The translations under genes and the position numbers were made by a program. Positions 16,392 through 23,719 of a DNA stretch of 57,207 nucleotides are shown here, piece by piece; positions within the stretch are counted from its first letter, which is position 1, and each line of letters begins with the position of its first letter. Source of the stretch: Deinococcus yavapaiensis KR-236 (lineage in GTDB: Bacteria; Deinococcota; Deinococci; Deinococcales; Deinococcaceae); contig NZ_QJSX01000021.1 in NCBI RefSeq assembly GCF_003217515.1, forward strand, positions 1-57,207, given 5' to 3'. Under the pieces are notes generated by a model, which did no database searches, had not been told where the DNA came from, and was given only the letters and a program-made list of their open reading frames with translations.

Positions 16392-17789
16392 TCAAGCGGA
16401 GGTCGATTGTTCCCTTTGCCGCTCGCGGTGCGTGCGAATCAGGTCGAGGAGTTCGTCGCGTCGCACGACCTTCACGCGCGGACGGCCCTGCGAGTCTCCG
16501 CGCGTCTTCTCGTGCGCGTCGAGCGCGAGCCATTCGTGCAGAGTCACGAAGTCCACGGCCTTCGACTTGAGAAAGTCCGTGACGGCCTCGGGCTTCGGCT
16601 CCTCGGCGAGCGGAAGCCGCTCGAGGTCTTCGAGCAAGAGCTTCACGGTCGCGACCGAGTCGGCCTTGTTCGTGCCGATCACGCCGCTCGGGCCGCGCTT
16701 GATCCAGCCCGCGACGTACTCGCCGACGCTCGGTTGTCCGTCCGCGAACACGCGACCTCCGTCGTTCGGAATGATCCCTTTGCGGGCGTCGAACGGCACG
16801 CCCGGCAGTGGCACACCTTTGTAGCCGACCGAGCGCAGCACCAACTGCACGTCGAGCGTCTCGAACTCGCCCGTGCCGACGGCGTTGCCGTTCTCGTCGA
16901 GTTTGTTGCGCTCGATCTTGAGCCCCTCGACCTGCTCGGTGCCGAACGCCTCGACGGGCGAGACGAAGAAGCGCAGGTGGATGCGGCGCGTCTTGCCGCT
17001 TGGCGTTCGCCGCGCGAATTCCTGCAAGACTTCGACGTTCTTTTTCACGATGTTGTCGGTGACGCCCGCGAGTTCCTCGTCGCTCACCGCGACTTCTTCG
17101 GGCTTCACGATGACGTCCGCGTCTTCGAGTTCGCCGAGTTCGCGTAGCTCCTTCGTCGTGAACTTCGCTTGCAGCGGTCCGCGGCGACCGAGAACGTAGA
17201 TGTCGGTGACGTGGTTTCGTTCGAGCGCGTCGAGGGCGTGATCGGCAATGTCGGTCACCCGCAGTTCGGCGACGGTCTTCGCGAGGATGCGCGTGACGTC
17301 CACGGCGACGTTCCCCACTCCGACGACGGCCACTCCCCTGGCCGTCAGCACCATCTGGCGCGCTTCGGCGTCGGGATGGCCGTTGTACCAAGCGACGAAC
17401 TCGGTCGCGGACATGGAGCCTTCGAGCCGTTCGCCGGGAATTCCGAGGTTACGGTCCGACGAGGCGCCGACGGCGTACACCACCGCGTCGTAGAAGCGGT
17501 TCAAGTCTTCTCGCGTGAGGTCGCGCCCGAACTCCACGTGGCCGAGGAAACGCACGCGAGCGTCCTCCAAGATCTTTTGGTACTGCGTCGTGACGCTTTT
17601 GATCTTCTGGTGGTCGGGCGCCACGCCGTAGCGCACGAGACCGTAAGGCGTGGCGAGCCGATCGAACACGTCGACGCTGACGGGCACGTCGCCTTGCTTG
17701 AGAAGGGCCTCGGCGGCGTAGAGCCCGCTCGGTCCCGACCCGATCACGGCGACGCGCAAAGGACGATCCGAAGTGAAAGGATGCGACAT
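16392..17789 (-). CDS. fprA: FAD-dependent ferredoxin-NADP reductase, adrenodoxin-reductase type
   Basis: 465 residues from ATG 17789, chosen because TAAACT lies 7 bases upstream. The N-terminal AVIGSGPSGLYAAEALL binds FAD, PYGLVRYGVAPDHQKIKSV is the adrenodoxin-reductase signature, VAVVGVGNVAVDVTRIL binds NADPH and VAGWIKRGPSGVIGTNKADS is the C-terminal family block. It transfers electrons between NADPH and ferredoxin-type partners. The protein ends with a short charged C-terminal extension. It is the first gene of a two-gene operon with a second, unrelated ferredoxin reductase. Confidence 0.93.
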   Translation of the reverse strand: MSHPFTSDRPLRVAVIGSGPSGLYAAEALLKQGDVPVSVDVFDRLATPYGLVRYGVAPDHQKIKSVTTQYQKILEDARVRFLGHVEFGRDLTREDLNRFYDAVVYAVGASSDRNLGIPGERLEGSMSATEFVAWYNGHPDAEARQMVLTARGVAVVGVGNVAVDVTRILAKTVAELRVTDIADHALDALERNHVTDIYVLGRRGPLQAKFTTKELRELGELEDADVIVKPEEVAVSDEELAGVTDNIVKKNVEVLQEFARRTPSGKTRRIHLRFFVSPVEAFGTEQVEGLKIERNKLDENGNAVGTGEFETLDVQLVLRSVGYKGVPLPGVPFDARKGIIPNDGGRVFADGQPSVGEYVAGWIKRGPSGVIGTNKADSVATVKLLLEDLERLPLAEEPKPEAVTDFLKSKAVDFVTLHEWLALDAHEKTRGDSQGRPRVKVVRRDELLDLIRTHRERQREQSTSA

Positions 17790-17796
17790 GACCGGT

Positions 17797-17802
17797 AGTT
17801 TA
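17797..17802 (-). promoter_or_regulatory. -10 box of leaderless fprA
   Basis: TAAACT on the minus strand, 7 bases before the ATG, without a Shine-Dalgarno sequence. Confidence 0.5.
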
Positions 17803-17933
17803 GTGTGCTGAGTACGCATCGGAAAAGGACTTGTCTGATTTTGCGCCGTCCGCCTCGTCAAAAGGCGGTTCGTTCGCGTTCTCGCATCAAGGCGAGGCTT
17901 TCCGAGATGCGCGACCGAGCGCCGGAACGACGA

Positions 17934-17962
17934 AGCCCGCCCTCCAATTCGGAGGGCGGGCT
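17934..17962 (-). terminator. Terminator hairpin of crp
   Basis: A 12-bp perfect stem AGCCCGCCCTCC/GGAGGGCGGGCT with a 5-base loop, 13 bases after the crp stop. The following T-tract is weak (TCGTCGTT). Confidence 0.75.
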
Positions 17963-17975
17963 GGACGTGGACGGA

Positions 17976-18575
17976 TTACTCGGCGGCGATGCGCTTGAGG
18001 GCTTGCGGGTCGCGCAAGGTGATTTTGCCGTAGCCGGCGCTGATAACGCCTTCGCGCGACAATTCCCCGACGACCTTCGTGACCGTTTCGCGGACCGAGC
18101 CGACGGCGGCGGCGAGTTCGTCGTGCGTGGCGTAGATCATCGTCTCGCCGCTTTGCAGCTTCGTGGCGAGGGCCGTGTCGGCGAGCTCGAGCAGTTCGGC
18201 GGCGATGCGCGAGCGCAAGCGCTTGCCGACGAGGCGGTAGATGCTTTCGTAGGCGCGGTCGAGCATCTTGACGAGGTGCGTCGTGACTTCGAGGTTGTCC
18301 TCGGCGCCCATGAGCGCGGGATTAATCACGTCGACGGTGGAGTCCGTGACGGCCTCGGCGAAGTACGAGCGTTCCAGACCGGTCAGAGCTTCCTCACCGA
18401 AGAACTCGCCCGGCTTGACGTAGCGGAGGGTGAGGCCGTTTCCTTCGTCGTCCATGGTGTGGATGCGAACGAGGCCGGATTGAACGCGGTAGAGCATATC
18501 GCTCTTGCCAGGGTAGAGAATCACGGCACCGGGACGGTGGGTGACGGTATCGACGAATGTTTTTTGTGCAAGCAT
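17976..18575 (-). CDS. Crp/Fnr-family regulator, probably cAMP-responsive
   Basis: 199 residues from ATG 18575, which follows AAGGAGG at 7 bases. The N-terminal cyclic-nucleotide domain holds YRVQSGLVRIHTMDDEGNGLTLRYVKPGEFFGEEALTG; the stretch GEEALTGLERSYFAEAV keeps the Gly-Glu and Arg-Ser contacts used by cAMP in E. coli CRP. A long dimer helix is followed by a winged helix (ATHDELAAAVGSVRETVTKVVGELSREG) whose recognition helix contains RETVTK. In Deinococcus the equivalent protein (DdrI, DR0997) is a global regulator with stress functions; orthology here is an inference. The gene's own promoter carries TGTGA half-sites, which suggests autoregulation. Confidence 0.93.
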   Translation of the reverse strand: MLAQKTFVDTVTHRPGAVILYPGKSDMLYRVQSGLVRIHTMDDEGNGLTLRYVKPGEFFGEEALTGLERSYFAEAVTDSTVDVINPALMGAEDNLEVTTHLVKMLDRAYESIYRLVGKRLRSRIAAELLELADTALATKLQSGETMIYATHDELAAAVGSVRETVTKVVGELSREGVISAGYGKITLRDPQALKRIAAE

Positions 18576-18657
18576 GTGCTCGCCTCCTTGGGCAGCGGCT
18601 TGCTGGGCCGCGTGAGCGCTTGTTCGGGGGTGTTGGGCCCTTCCCAACCTTGATCAC

Positions 18658-18686
18658 AGTGTACACCTAAATCACAGTTTTGTAAA
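18658..18686 (-). promoter_or_regulatory. crp promoter with TGTGA half-sites
   Basis: On the minus strand TTTACA (18681-18686), 17-bp spacer and TACACT (18658-18663). TGTGAT occurs inside the spacer (18671-18676) and again overlapping the -10 (18653-18658), an 18-bp spaced direct repeat of the CRP half-site; a further TGTGAC lies at 18715-18720. Confidence 0.75.
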
Positions 18687-18815
18687 CAAAAAGGTTTTTT
18701 TAAGTACTACTCACGTCACAATGGTCAATCTTCACGCTGCGGGCGTCGAATGTTGTAAAAAGCGTTTTCTGCGCGCGTCAGGTTCTTCAACCTTTCTACA
18801 GTTCCTCACGAAAAC

Positions 18816-18844
18816 GTGAGGACGGGCACCCGGCCCGTCCTCAC
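18816..18844 (-). terminator. Intrinsic terminator of gyrA
   Basis: A 12-bp perfect stem GTGAGGACGGGC/GCCCGTCCTCAC with a 5-base loop, followed by GTTTTC on the minus strand. A second small stem CTCACG/CGTGAG around AAAA overlaps it at 18805-18820. Confidence 0.88.
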
Positions 18845-18868
18845 GCGAACTTGAAATCCCAGCGAGGC

Positions 18869-21295
18869 TTACAGCGCCTCTTCCTTCTTGATCGGGAAGG
18901 CGCTGATGACCTTGTCGCCTTCGGACACGTTGATCACCTTCACGCCTTGCGCGTTGCGACCCGTGACGCGAATGTCCTCGACATGCGTGCGAATCACGGT
19001 GCCCTTCTCGGTCAGCACCATCAACTCCTCGTCGCCGCGCACGAGCCCGAGCGTGACGAGGCAGCCCGTCTTCTCGGTCACGGCGAGGGTGATGACGCCT
19101 TGGCCGCCGCGGCCCTTGGCCGGGTAGTCCGAGATCGGCGTGCGCTTGCCGAGACCGCACTCGCTGACCGCCAGCAACTCCGTGTCGCCATCGGCGGGCG
19201 CGAGCGCCATGCTCACGACCTTGTCGGCGTCACGCAGACGAATGCCGATCACGCCCTGCGTCGCACGGCCCGTGTCGCGCACATCGCCCGCTTCGAAGCG
19301 AAGCGCTTGTCCGTCCGCCGTCGCGAGGACGATGTGTTCGCCGTCGCGGACGATGCCGACCGAGATCAGCTCGTCGCCTTCCACGAGATTCAGGGCGATC
19401 AGGCCCGCCGACGTGATGTTGGAGTACTCGGCGATGCTCGTCTTCTTGATGATGCCGCGCTTCGTGGCGAACACGAAGCAGCCTTCCTGATCGAAGTCCT
19501 TGATCGCGAGGACCGACGCGATGTTCTCGCCGTCACGCAATCCCTTGAAGAGGTTGCGGATGTGCGTGCCCTTCGCGTCGCGCGCCGCCTCGGGAATGTC
19601 GTAGATCTTCTCGTGGAAGACGCGCCCCTGGTCGGTGAAGAACAGCAGGTAGTCGTGCGTGCTGCCCACCATCACGCGCACCGAGACGTCCTCTTCGCGA
19701 AGCTTGCCGCCGTTCGCGCCGCGTCCACCGCGCTTTTGCTCACGGTACGCGTCGAGGCGCGTGCGCTTGAGGTATCCCGCGCGCGTCATCGTGATGACCA
19801 TGTCCTCGACGGCGATGAGGTCTTCTTTGTTGATGTCGTCGTCGAGGACCGTGATGGTGCTGCGGCGCTCGTCGGCGTACTTGTCACGCACCTGGCGAAT
19901 TTCCTTCTTGATCTCGTTCCACAACTTGCGCGTGTCGCCGAGGATGCCGCGCAGACGTTCGATCAAGATGCCCAACTCGGCGAGCTCCGCCACGATCTTT
20001 TCACGCTCGAGGCCCGTGAGGCGCTGCAGGCGCATGTCGAGAATCGCCGCCGCTTGCGCGTCGCTGAGCTCGAAGCGCGCCATGAGGCCGTCCTTGGCTT
20101 CGGCCGTCGTCCGAGAACGGCGAATGAGCGCGATGACCTCGTCGATGTGGTCGAGCGCCTTGAGCACCCCTTCGAGGATGTGAGCGCGCGCTTCGGCCTT
20201 GTCGAGTTCGTACTGCGTGCGGCGCGTCACGACGTCCGCGCGGTGGTCCAAGAACAACTGCATCGTGTCCTTGAGGGGCAGCACGCGCGGTTCGCCCTTC
20301 ACGATGGCGAGATTGATGACCGTGAAGGTGCTTTGCAGTTGCGTGTACTTGTACAACTGGTTGAGGACGAGGGTCGGAATGGCGCCGCGCTTGAGCTCCA
20401 CGACGATGCGCACGGGCTCCTTGCGGTCCGACTCGTCGCGCAGATTCGAGATGTCGGGAATCTTGCCCGACTTGAACATCGCCGCGATCGTGGTGATCAG
20501 CGACGTCTTGTTCACCTGGTACGGAATCTCGGAGATGATGATCTGGTGGCGGCCGTTGCGCTCCTCAATGCGGGCCTTGCCGCGCACGCGCAAGCTGGAG
20601 TGGCCCGTCGCGTACGCTTCGCGAATGCCCGCCTTGCCGACACGACCTCCGGTGGGGAAGTCGGGGCCGGGCACATACGTCATGAGCTCGTCGAGGGTGA
20701 GGTGCGGATTGTCGATGAGGGCCAAAAGGCCCGAGGCGATTTCGCCGAGGTTGTGCGGCGGAATGTTCGTGCTCATGCCGACCGCGATGCCCGTCGCGCC
20801 GTTCACGAGGAGGTTCGGCACCGCCGAGGGCAGCACCGTGGGTTCCTGCGTCGTGTCGTCGTAGTTCGGCTTGAGGTCGACGGTGTCCTTCTCGATGTCG
20901 GCCAGGACCTCCTCGGCGATCTTCGTCATGCGCGCTTCCGTATAGCGCATGGCGGCGGGCGGATCGCCGTCGATGGAGCCGAAGTTCCCCTGACCGTCCA
21001 CGAGCGGGTAGCGCACGTTCCACCACTGCGCGAGGCGGACCATCGCGTCGTAGATGGCCGAGTCGCCGTGCGGGTGGTAGTGCTTCATCACCTCGCCGAC
21101 GGTCGCAGCGGATTTGGCGTGCTTGTGGTTGCTGGCGAGCCCTTCTTGCAGCATCGCGTAGAGAATGCGGCGTTGCACGGGCTTGAGGCCGTCACGAACG
21201 TCGGGAAGCGCGCGGTCCACGATGACGGACATCGCGTAGTTGATGAAATTCGTCTTGACTTCGTTGGTGATATCGACGGGTAAAACGTTCGTCAC
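18869..21295 (-). CDS. gyrA: DNA gyrase subunit A
   Basis: 808 residues from a GTG at 21295 preceded by GGAGG at 4 bases; an in-frame ATG at 21367 would add non-conserved residues and overlap the leader hairpin. GyrA breaks and rejoins DNA in the gyrase A2B2 complex to introduce negative supercoils. The catalytic tyrosine is Tyr118 in AMRYTE. The quinolone-determining region HPHGDSAIYD keeps Ser79 and Asp83, equal to E. coli Ser83 and Asp87, so there is no classical resistance change there. The C-terminal half has the six-bladed beta-pinwheel with a GyrA-box of the form QKRGGRG near residue 535. gyrB is not in the window. A long leader with a terminator-like hairpin precedes it. Confidence 0.98.
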   Translation of the reverse strand: MTNVLPVDITNEVKTNFINYAMSVIVDRALPDVRDGLKPVQRRILYAMLQEGLASNHKHAKSAATVGEVMKHYHPHGDSAIYDAMVRLAQWWNVRYPLVDGQGNFGSIDGDPPAAMRYTEARMTKIAEEVLADIEKDTVDLKPNYDDTTQEPTVLPSAVPNLLVNGATGIAVGMSTNIPPHNLGEIASGLLALIDNPHLTLDELMTYVPGPDFPTGGRVGKAGIREAYATGHSSLRVRGKARIEERNGRHQIIISEIPYQVNKTSLITTIAAMFKSGKIPDISNLRDESDRKEPVRIVVELKRGAIPTLVLNQLYKYTQLQSTFTVINLAIVKGEPRVLPLKDTMQLFLDHRADVVTRRTQYELDKAEARAHILEGVLKALDHIDEVIALIRRSRTTAEAKDGLMARFELSDAQAAAILDMRLQRLTGLEREKIVAELAELGILIERLRGILGDTRKLWNEIKKEIRQVRDKYADERRSTITVLDDDINKEDLIAVEDMVITMTRAGYLKRTRLDAYREQKRGGRGANGGKLREEDVSVRVMVGSTHDYLLFFTDQGRVFHEKIYDIPEAARDAKGTHIRNLFKGLRDGENIASVLAIKDFDQEGCFVFATKRGIIKKTSIAEYSNITSAGLIALNLVEGDELISVGIVRDGEHIVLATADGQALRFEAGDVRDTGRATQGVIGIRLRDADKVVSMALAPADGDTELLAVSECGLGKRTPISDYPAKGRGGQGVITLAVTEKTGCLVTLGLVRGDEELMVLTEKGTVIRTHVEDIRVTGRNAQGVKVINVSEGDKVISAFPIKKEEAL

Positions 21296-21341
21296 TGGGC
21301 CTCCAGGCTCGGAGCTGAGCTTGCGAAAAGCGCTTGAAAAA

Positions 21342-21369
21342 GCGTGACCGCCGAGCTTCTCGGTCACGC
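21342..21369 (-). terminator. Terminator-like hairpin in the gyrA leader
   Basis: A 9-bp perfect stem GCGTGACCG/CGGTCACGC with a 10-base loop, followed on the minus strand by TTTTTC. It lies between the gyrA promoter candidate (21407-21415) and the gyrA start codon, 46 bases upstream of the GTG. It could end transcripts from the LON gene or act as an attenuator of gyrA. Confidence 0.7.
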
Positions 21370-21406
21370 CCGCGCGACTGCGGAAGTGGTCGCGCTGAAC
21401 CCTCGT

Positions 21407-21415
21407 ATTGTACCA
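21407..21415 (-). promoter_or_regulatory. Extended -10 promoter of gyrA
   Basis: TGGTACAAT on the minus strand matches the extended -10 consensus TGnTATAAT; no good -35 is present, as expected for extended -10 promoters. Confidence 0.55.
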
Positions 21416-21480
21416 CGAACAGGTTGCTTTATGTTATTGGCGTAACAACGCGGGCGCGGCGCAGCACGAGCGCGAACTCC

Positions 21481-22065
21481 TCAATTCAACGTCCGCTTCG
21501 GCACCCACATCGCCAAGGCCTCGAAACGGTCCGCGAGGGTCGGAGCGCGCAGAATCTCCTCGCGCTGCTCGCTCGAAAGTGGAAGCAGGGCCGTGCAGTA
21601 CGTCGCCAGCAACAGCGGATCGCCCGGAGCGCTTTCGCGCACACGCTCCTCCTCGGCGCGGTGGGCGCGCATGACGCCTTCGAGAACCTTGCGCGACAAG
21701 ACGTCCACGACCGCCTTGTCGCCTTCCTCGAGCGGAAGGGTGCGAATGTAGGCGCTGAGGTAAGGATGGGTCGTGTCGAACGCCGTGACTTCGAAGCGCT
21801 CCCCCCCGACGACCAAGATGGACGCCGTGCCGTCCTCGTGATCGATCACTTCGCGCAGGTGCGCGAGGGTACCGACGAGACCCACGCGCGACTCGAAGTC
21901 CGAGCGAGCCTCGTCGGCGGGCAAGAGGCGAGTGATGCCGAACGGTTCACCCGACGCGCGTACGCGAGCGAGAAGAGCGCGGTAACGCGGCTCGAAAATG
22001 TACAGCGGCAAGACCAAGCCCGGCAGCAATACCACGTTCGGCAGCGGAAAGAGCGGCAGGGACAT
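21481..22065 (-). CDS. LON-domain (Lon N-terminal-like) protein
   Basis: 194 residues from the ATG at 22065, chosen because family members start at SLPLFPLPNVVLLPG; an ATG at 22125 in the same frame would add 20 residues and neither has a good ribosome binding site. It has the Lon substrate-binding (PF02190-type) fold only: PLFPLPNVVLLPGLVLPLYIFEPRYR, then FGITRLL and GERFEV, with no ATPase or protease domain. Stand-alone LON proteins are thought to bind unfolded or specific protein segments; function is poorly known. It closes the khpA-rimM-trmD operon, 71 bp after trmD. Confidence 0.88.
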   Translation of the reverse strand: MSLPLFPLPNVVLLPGLVLPLYIFEPRYRALLARVRASGEPFGITRLLPADEARSDFESRVGLVGTLAHLREVIDHEDGTASILVVGGERFEVTAFDTTHPYLSAYIRTLPLEEGDKAVVDVLSRKVLEGVMRAHRAEEERVRESAPGDPLLLATYCTALLPLSSEQREEILRAPTLADRFEALAMWVPKRTLN

Positions 22066-22136
22066 GCGCTCATGCTGCTGCTCGGAAGTGACCGTCACAT
22101 CACTCGAGGCTACAAACACGTCCATCTTTAAAGCTT

Positions 22137-22928
22137 TCAGAGCCCATTTTTCCGGCGGCGCGTACGTTTTGGCGCGGGCGGTGGCGGAGCGCCCCATCCG
22201 GAAAGTCGTTCGGGCGTCACGCCGAGCTTCAAGAGCGTCGCCGAGTCCTGCGGCGAGAGGCTCGCCGATTCGAACAAGTCGGGGCGGCGCTTCCAAGTGC
22301 GCGCCAACGCTTCGTCACGCCGCCAACGCGCGATACGGGCGTGATCGCCCGACAGCAGCACCTCGGGCACCTCTTGGCCTTGAAATTCGGGCGGACGCGT
22401 GAACTCCGGGTAGTCCAGGAGGCCGCTCGAAAACGAATCGTCGCGGTGCGACGCCTCGTCGCCGATGACGCCCGGCACGAGCCGAGCGACGGACTCCAAC
22501 AAGCAGGCCGCCGCCGCCTCGCCGCCCATCATTACGAAGTCGCCGAGACTGATCTCGCGCGTTGCCAACGACTCCACCCGCGCGTCGAAGCCCTCGTAGC
22601 GCCCGCACAAAATCGCGACGTGCTCTTTGAGGGCGAGCTCTTCGGCCGTGCGCTGCGTGAAGCGCTCTCCCGCGGGCGTCAGCAAAATCACCTCGTCGGG
22701 CGTTCCGATCGACGCCAAGGCGCGCGCCGCGACGTCCACGCGAATCACCATGCCCGCCCCGCCGCCGTACGGGGTGTCATCCACCTTGCGGTGACGGTTG
22801 CCGCTGAAGTCGCGCAAGTCCACGACCTCGAAGCTCAGCAAGCCTTTCTCGGCGGCCTTGCCCAAAAGCGCTTCACGCGTCCAGGGGCGGACGAGGTCGG
22901 GAAAGAGCGTCAAAAGCGAGAACTTCAT
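22137..22928 (-). CDS. trmD: tRNA (guanine-37-N1)-methyltransferase
   Basis: 263 residues. It methylates G37 next to the anticodon of tRNAs for Leu, Pro and Arg and prevents +1 frameshifts. SPOUT trefoil-knot motifs are visible: FSLLTLFPDLV at the N-terminus, HRKVDDTPYGGGAGMVIR, AILCGRYEGFDARV and the knot loop ISLGDFVMMGGEAAA, then SFSSGLLDYPEFTRP with the catalytic region. A proline-rich basic tail (APPPPAPKRTRRRK) extends the C-terminus. The start overlaps rimM (ATGA). Confidence 0.97.
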   Translation of the reverse strand: MKFSLLTLFPDLVRPWTREALLGKAAEKGLLSFEVVDLRDFSGNRHRKVDDTPYGGGAGMVIRVDVAARALASIGTPDEVILLTPAGERFTQRTAEELALKEHVAILCGRYEGFDARVESLATREISLGDFVMMGGEAAAACLLESVARLVPGVIGDEASHRDDSFSSGLLDYPEFTRPPEFQGQEVPEVLLSGDHARIARWRRDEALARTWKRRPDLFESASLSPQDSATLLKLGVTPERLSGWGAPPPPAPKRTRRRKNGL

Positions 22929-23434
22929 TCGTCCGCGTCGTCTCCCAAAAGGCCCGGCGGCGCGTCCAGCACCACTTCGCGTCCGCGCCGCACCTCCACG
23001 TAGGGAGCTTGCAGCGGCACGAACGACTCGCCGCGCGCGTGCCGCACCACCAAGAGGTCCTGCGCGCCCGCGTCTTGCACGTCACGAACCTCGCCGATCG
23101 TCTCTCCGCCCGGCGTCACGACCTTCATCCCTCGAAGCTCGTGGTAGTAGTACTCGTCCTCGGGCAGCGCGGGCAGCTCCGACTCGCTGGCGAACACGTC
23201 CTTTTCGCGCAAACGCTCGGCGCTTTCGCGCGACTCCACGCCGCCGAAGAACACCACGAGCCCGGGACCGTGCTGCTGAATGTCCTTCACGCGCAGCCAG
23301 CCCGCGCCGTCCACGTACAGGCGTTGCACGGCCAGCAGCTGATCGGCGCTGCCGATCACGAAGAGCTTCACGCCGCCCGACACGCCTTGCGGTCCCAGCA
23401 ACCGCCCGACACGAATGAGATCCGGATTCGTCAC
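22925..23434 (-). CDS. rimM: 16S rRNA processing protein RimM
   Basis: 169 residues from a GTG. It assists maturation of the 30S head together with ribosomal protein S19. The N-terminal RimM domain begins RVGRLLGPQGVSGGVKLF and the C-terminal PRC-barrel holds DEYYYHELRGMKVVTPGGETIGEVRDV and DLLVVRHA. It lies 6 bp after khpA and overlaps trmD, the conserved bacterial order. Confidence 0.96.
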   Translation of the reverse strand: MTNPDLIRVGRLLGPQGVSGGVKLFVIGSADQLLAVQRLYVDGAGWLRVKDIQQHGPGLVVFFGGVESRESAERLREKDVFASESELPALPEDEYYYHELRGMKVVTPGGETIGEVRDVQDAGAQDLLVVRHARGESFVPLQAPYVEVRRGREVVLDAPPGLLGDDADE

Positions 23435-23440
23435 GCGATC

Positions 23441-23683
23441 TTAGCGCTCCCCGCGCGGCGAATCGAGATCCACCGTGAGACGCTCGCGCGGATCCGACGC
23501 CACGCGTACGACCGTACGGATCGCTTGAATGACGCGCCCGCCTCGCCCGATGACGCGGCCCTCCTCGCCGGGCGCCACGTGGATGAGGAGCGTCTGGCCG
23601 CGTCTCGAGACGCGAACGAGCGACGGCTGGTCCACCACGCTCTGAGCGAGGTACAAGGCGACATCCGCAGGATCAGTCTTCAT
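23441..23683 (-). CDS. khpA: KH-domain RNA-binding protein KhpA
   Basis: 80 residues, the usual size. The single KH domain has the GxxG loop in RVIGRGGRVIQAIRTVV. KhpA binds RNA, normally with KhpB, and influences cell division and small RNA activity in other bacteria. In most genomes rpsP precedes it; here rpsP is absent and the gene has its own leaderless-type promoter, with TAGACT 7 bases before the ATG. Confidence 0.95.
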   Translation of the reverse strand: MKTDPADVALYLAQSVVDQPSLVRVSRRGQTLLIHVAPGEEGRVIGRGGRVIQAIRTVVRVASDPRERLTVDLDSPRGER

Positions 23684-23690
23684 GGACCAC

Positions 23691-23696
23691 AGTCTA
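23691..23696 (-). promoter_or_regulatory. -10 box of the khpA-rimM-trmD operon
   Basis: TAGACT on the minus strand, 7 bases before the khpA ATG and no Shine-Dalgarno sequence. Confidence 0.55.
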
Positions 23697-23719
23697 GCGG
23701 TCTTTGCCCGACCGCTGCC

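Noticed and set aside
18851..21283. An 810-residue open frame opposite gyrA
   Set aside because: Antisense of a certain gyrase gene; repetitive charged composition and no start signals.
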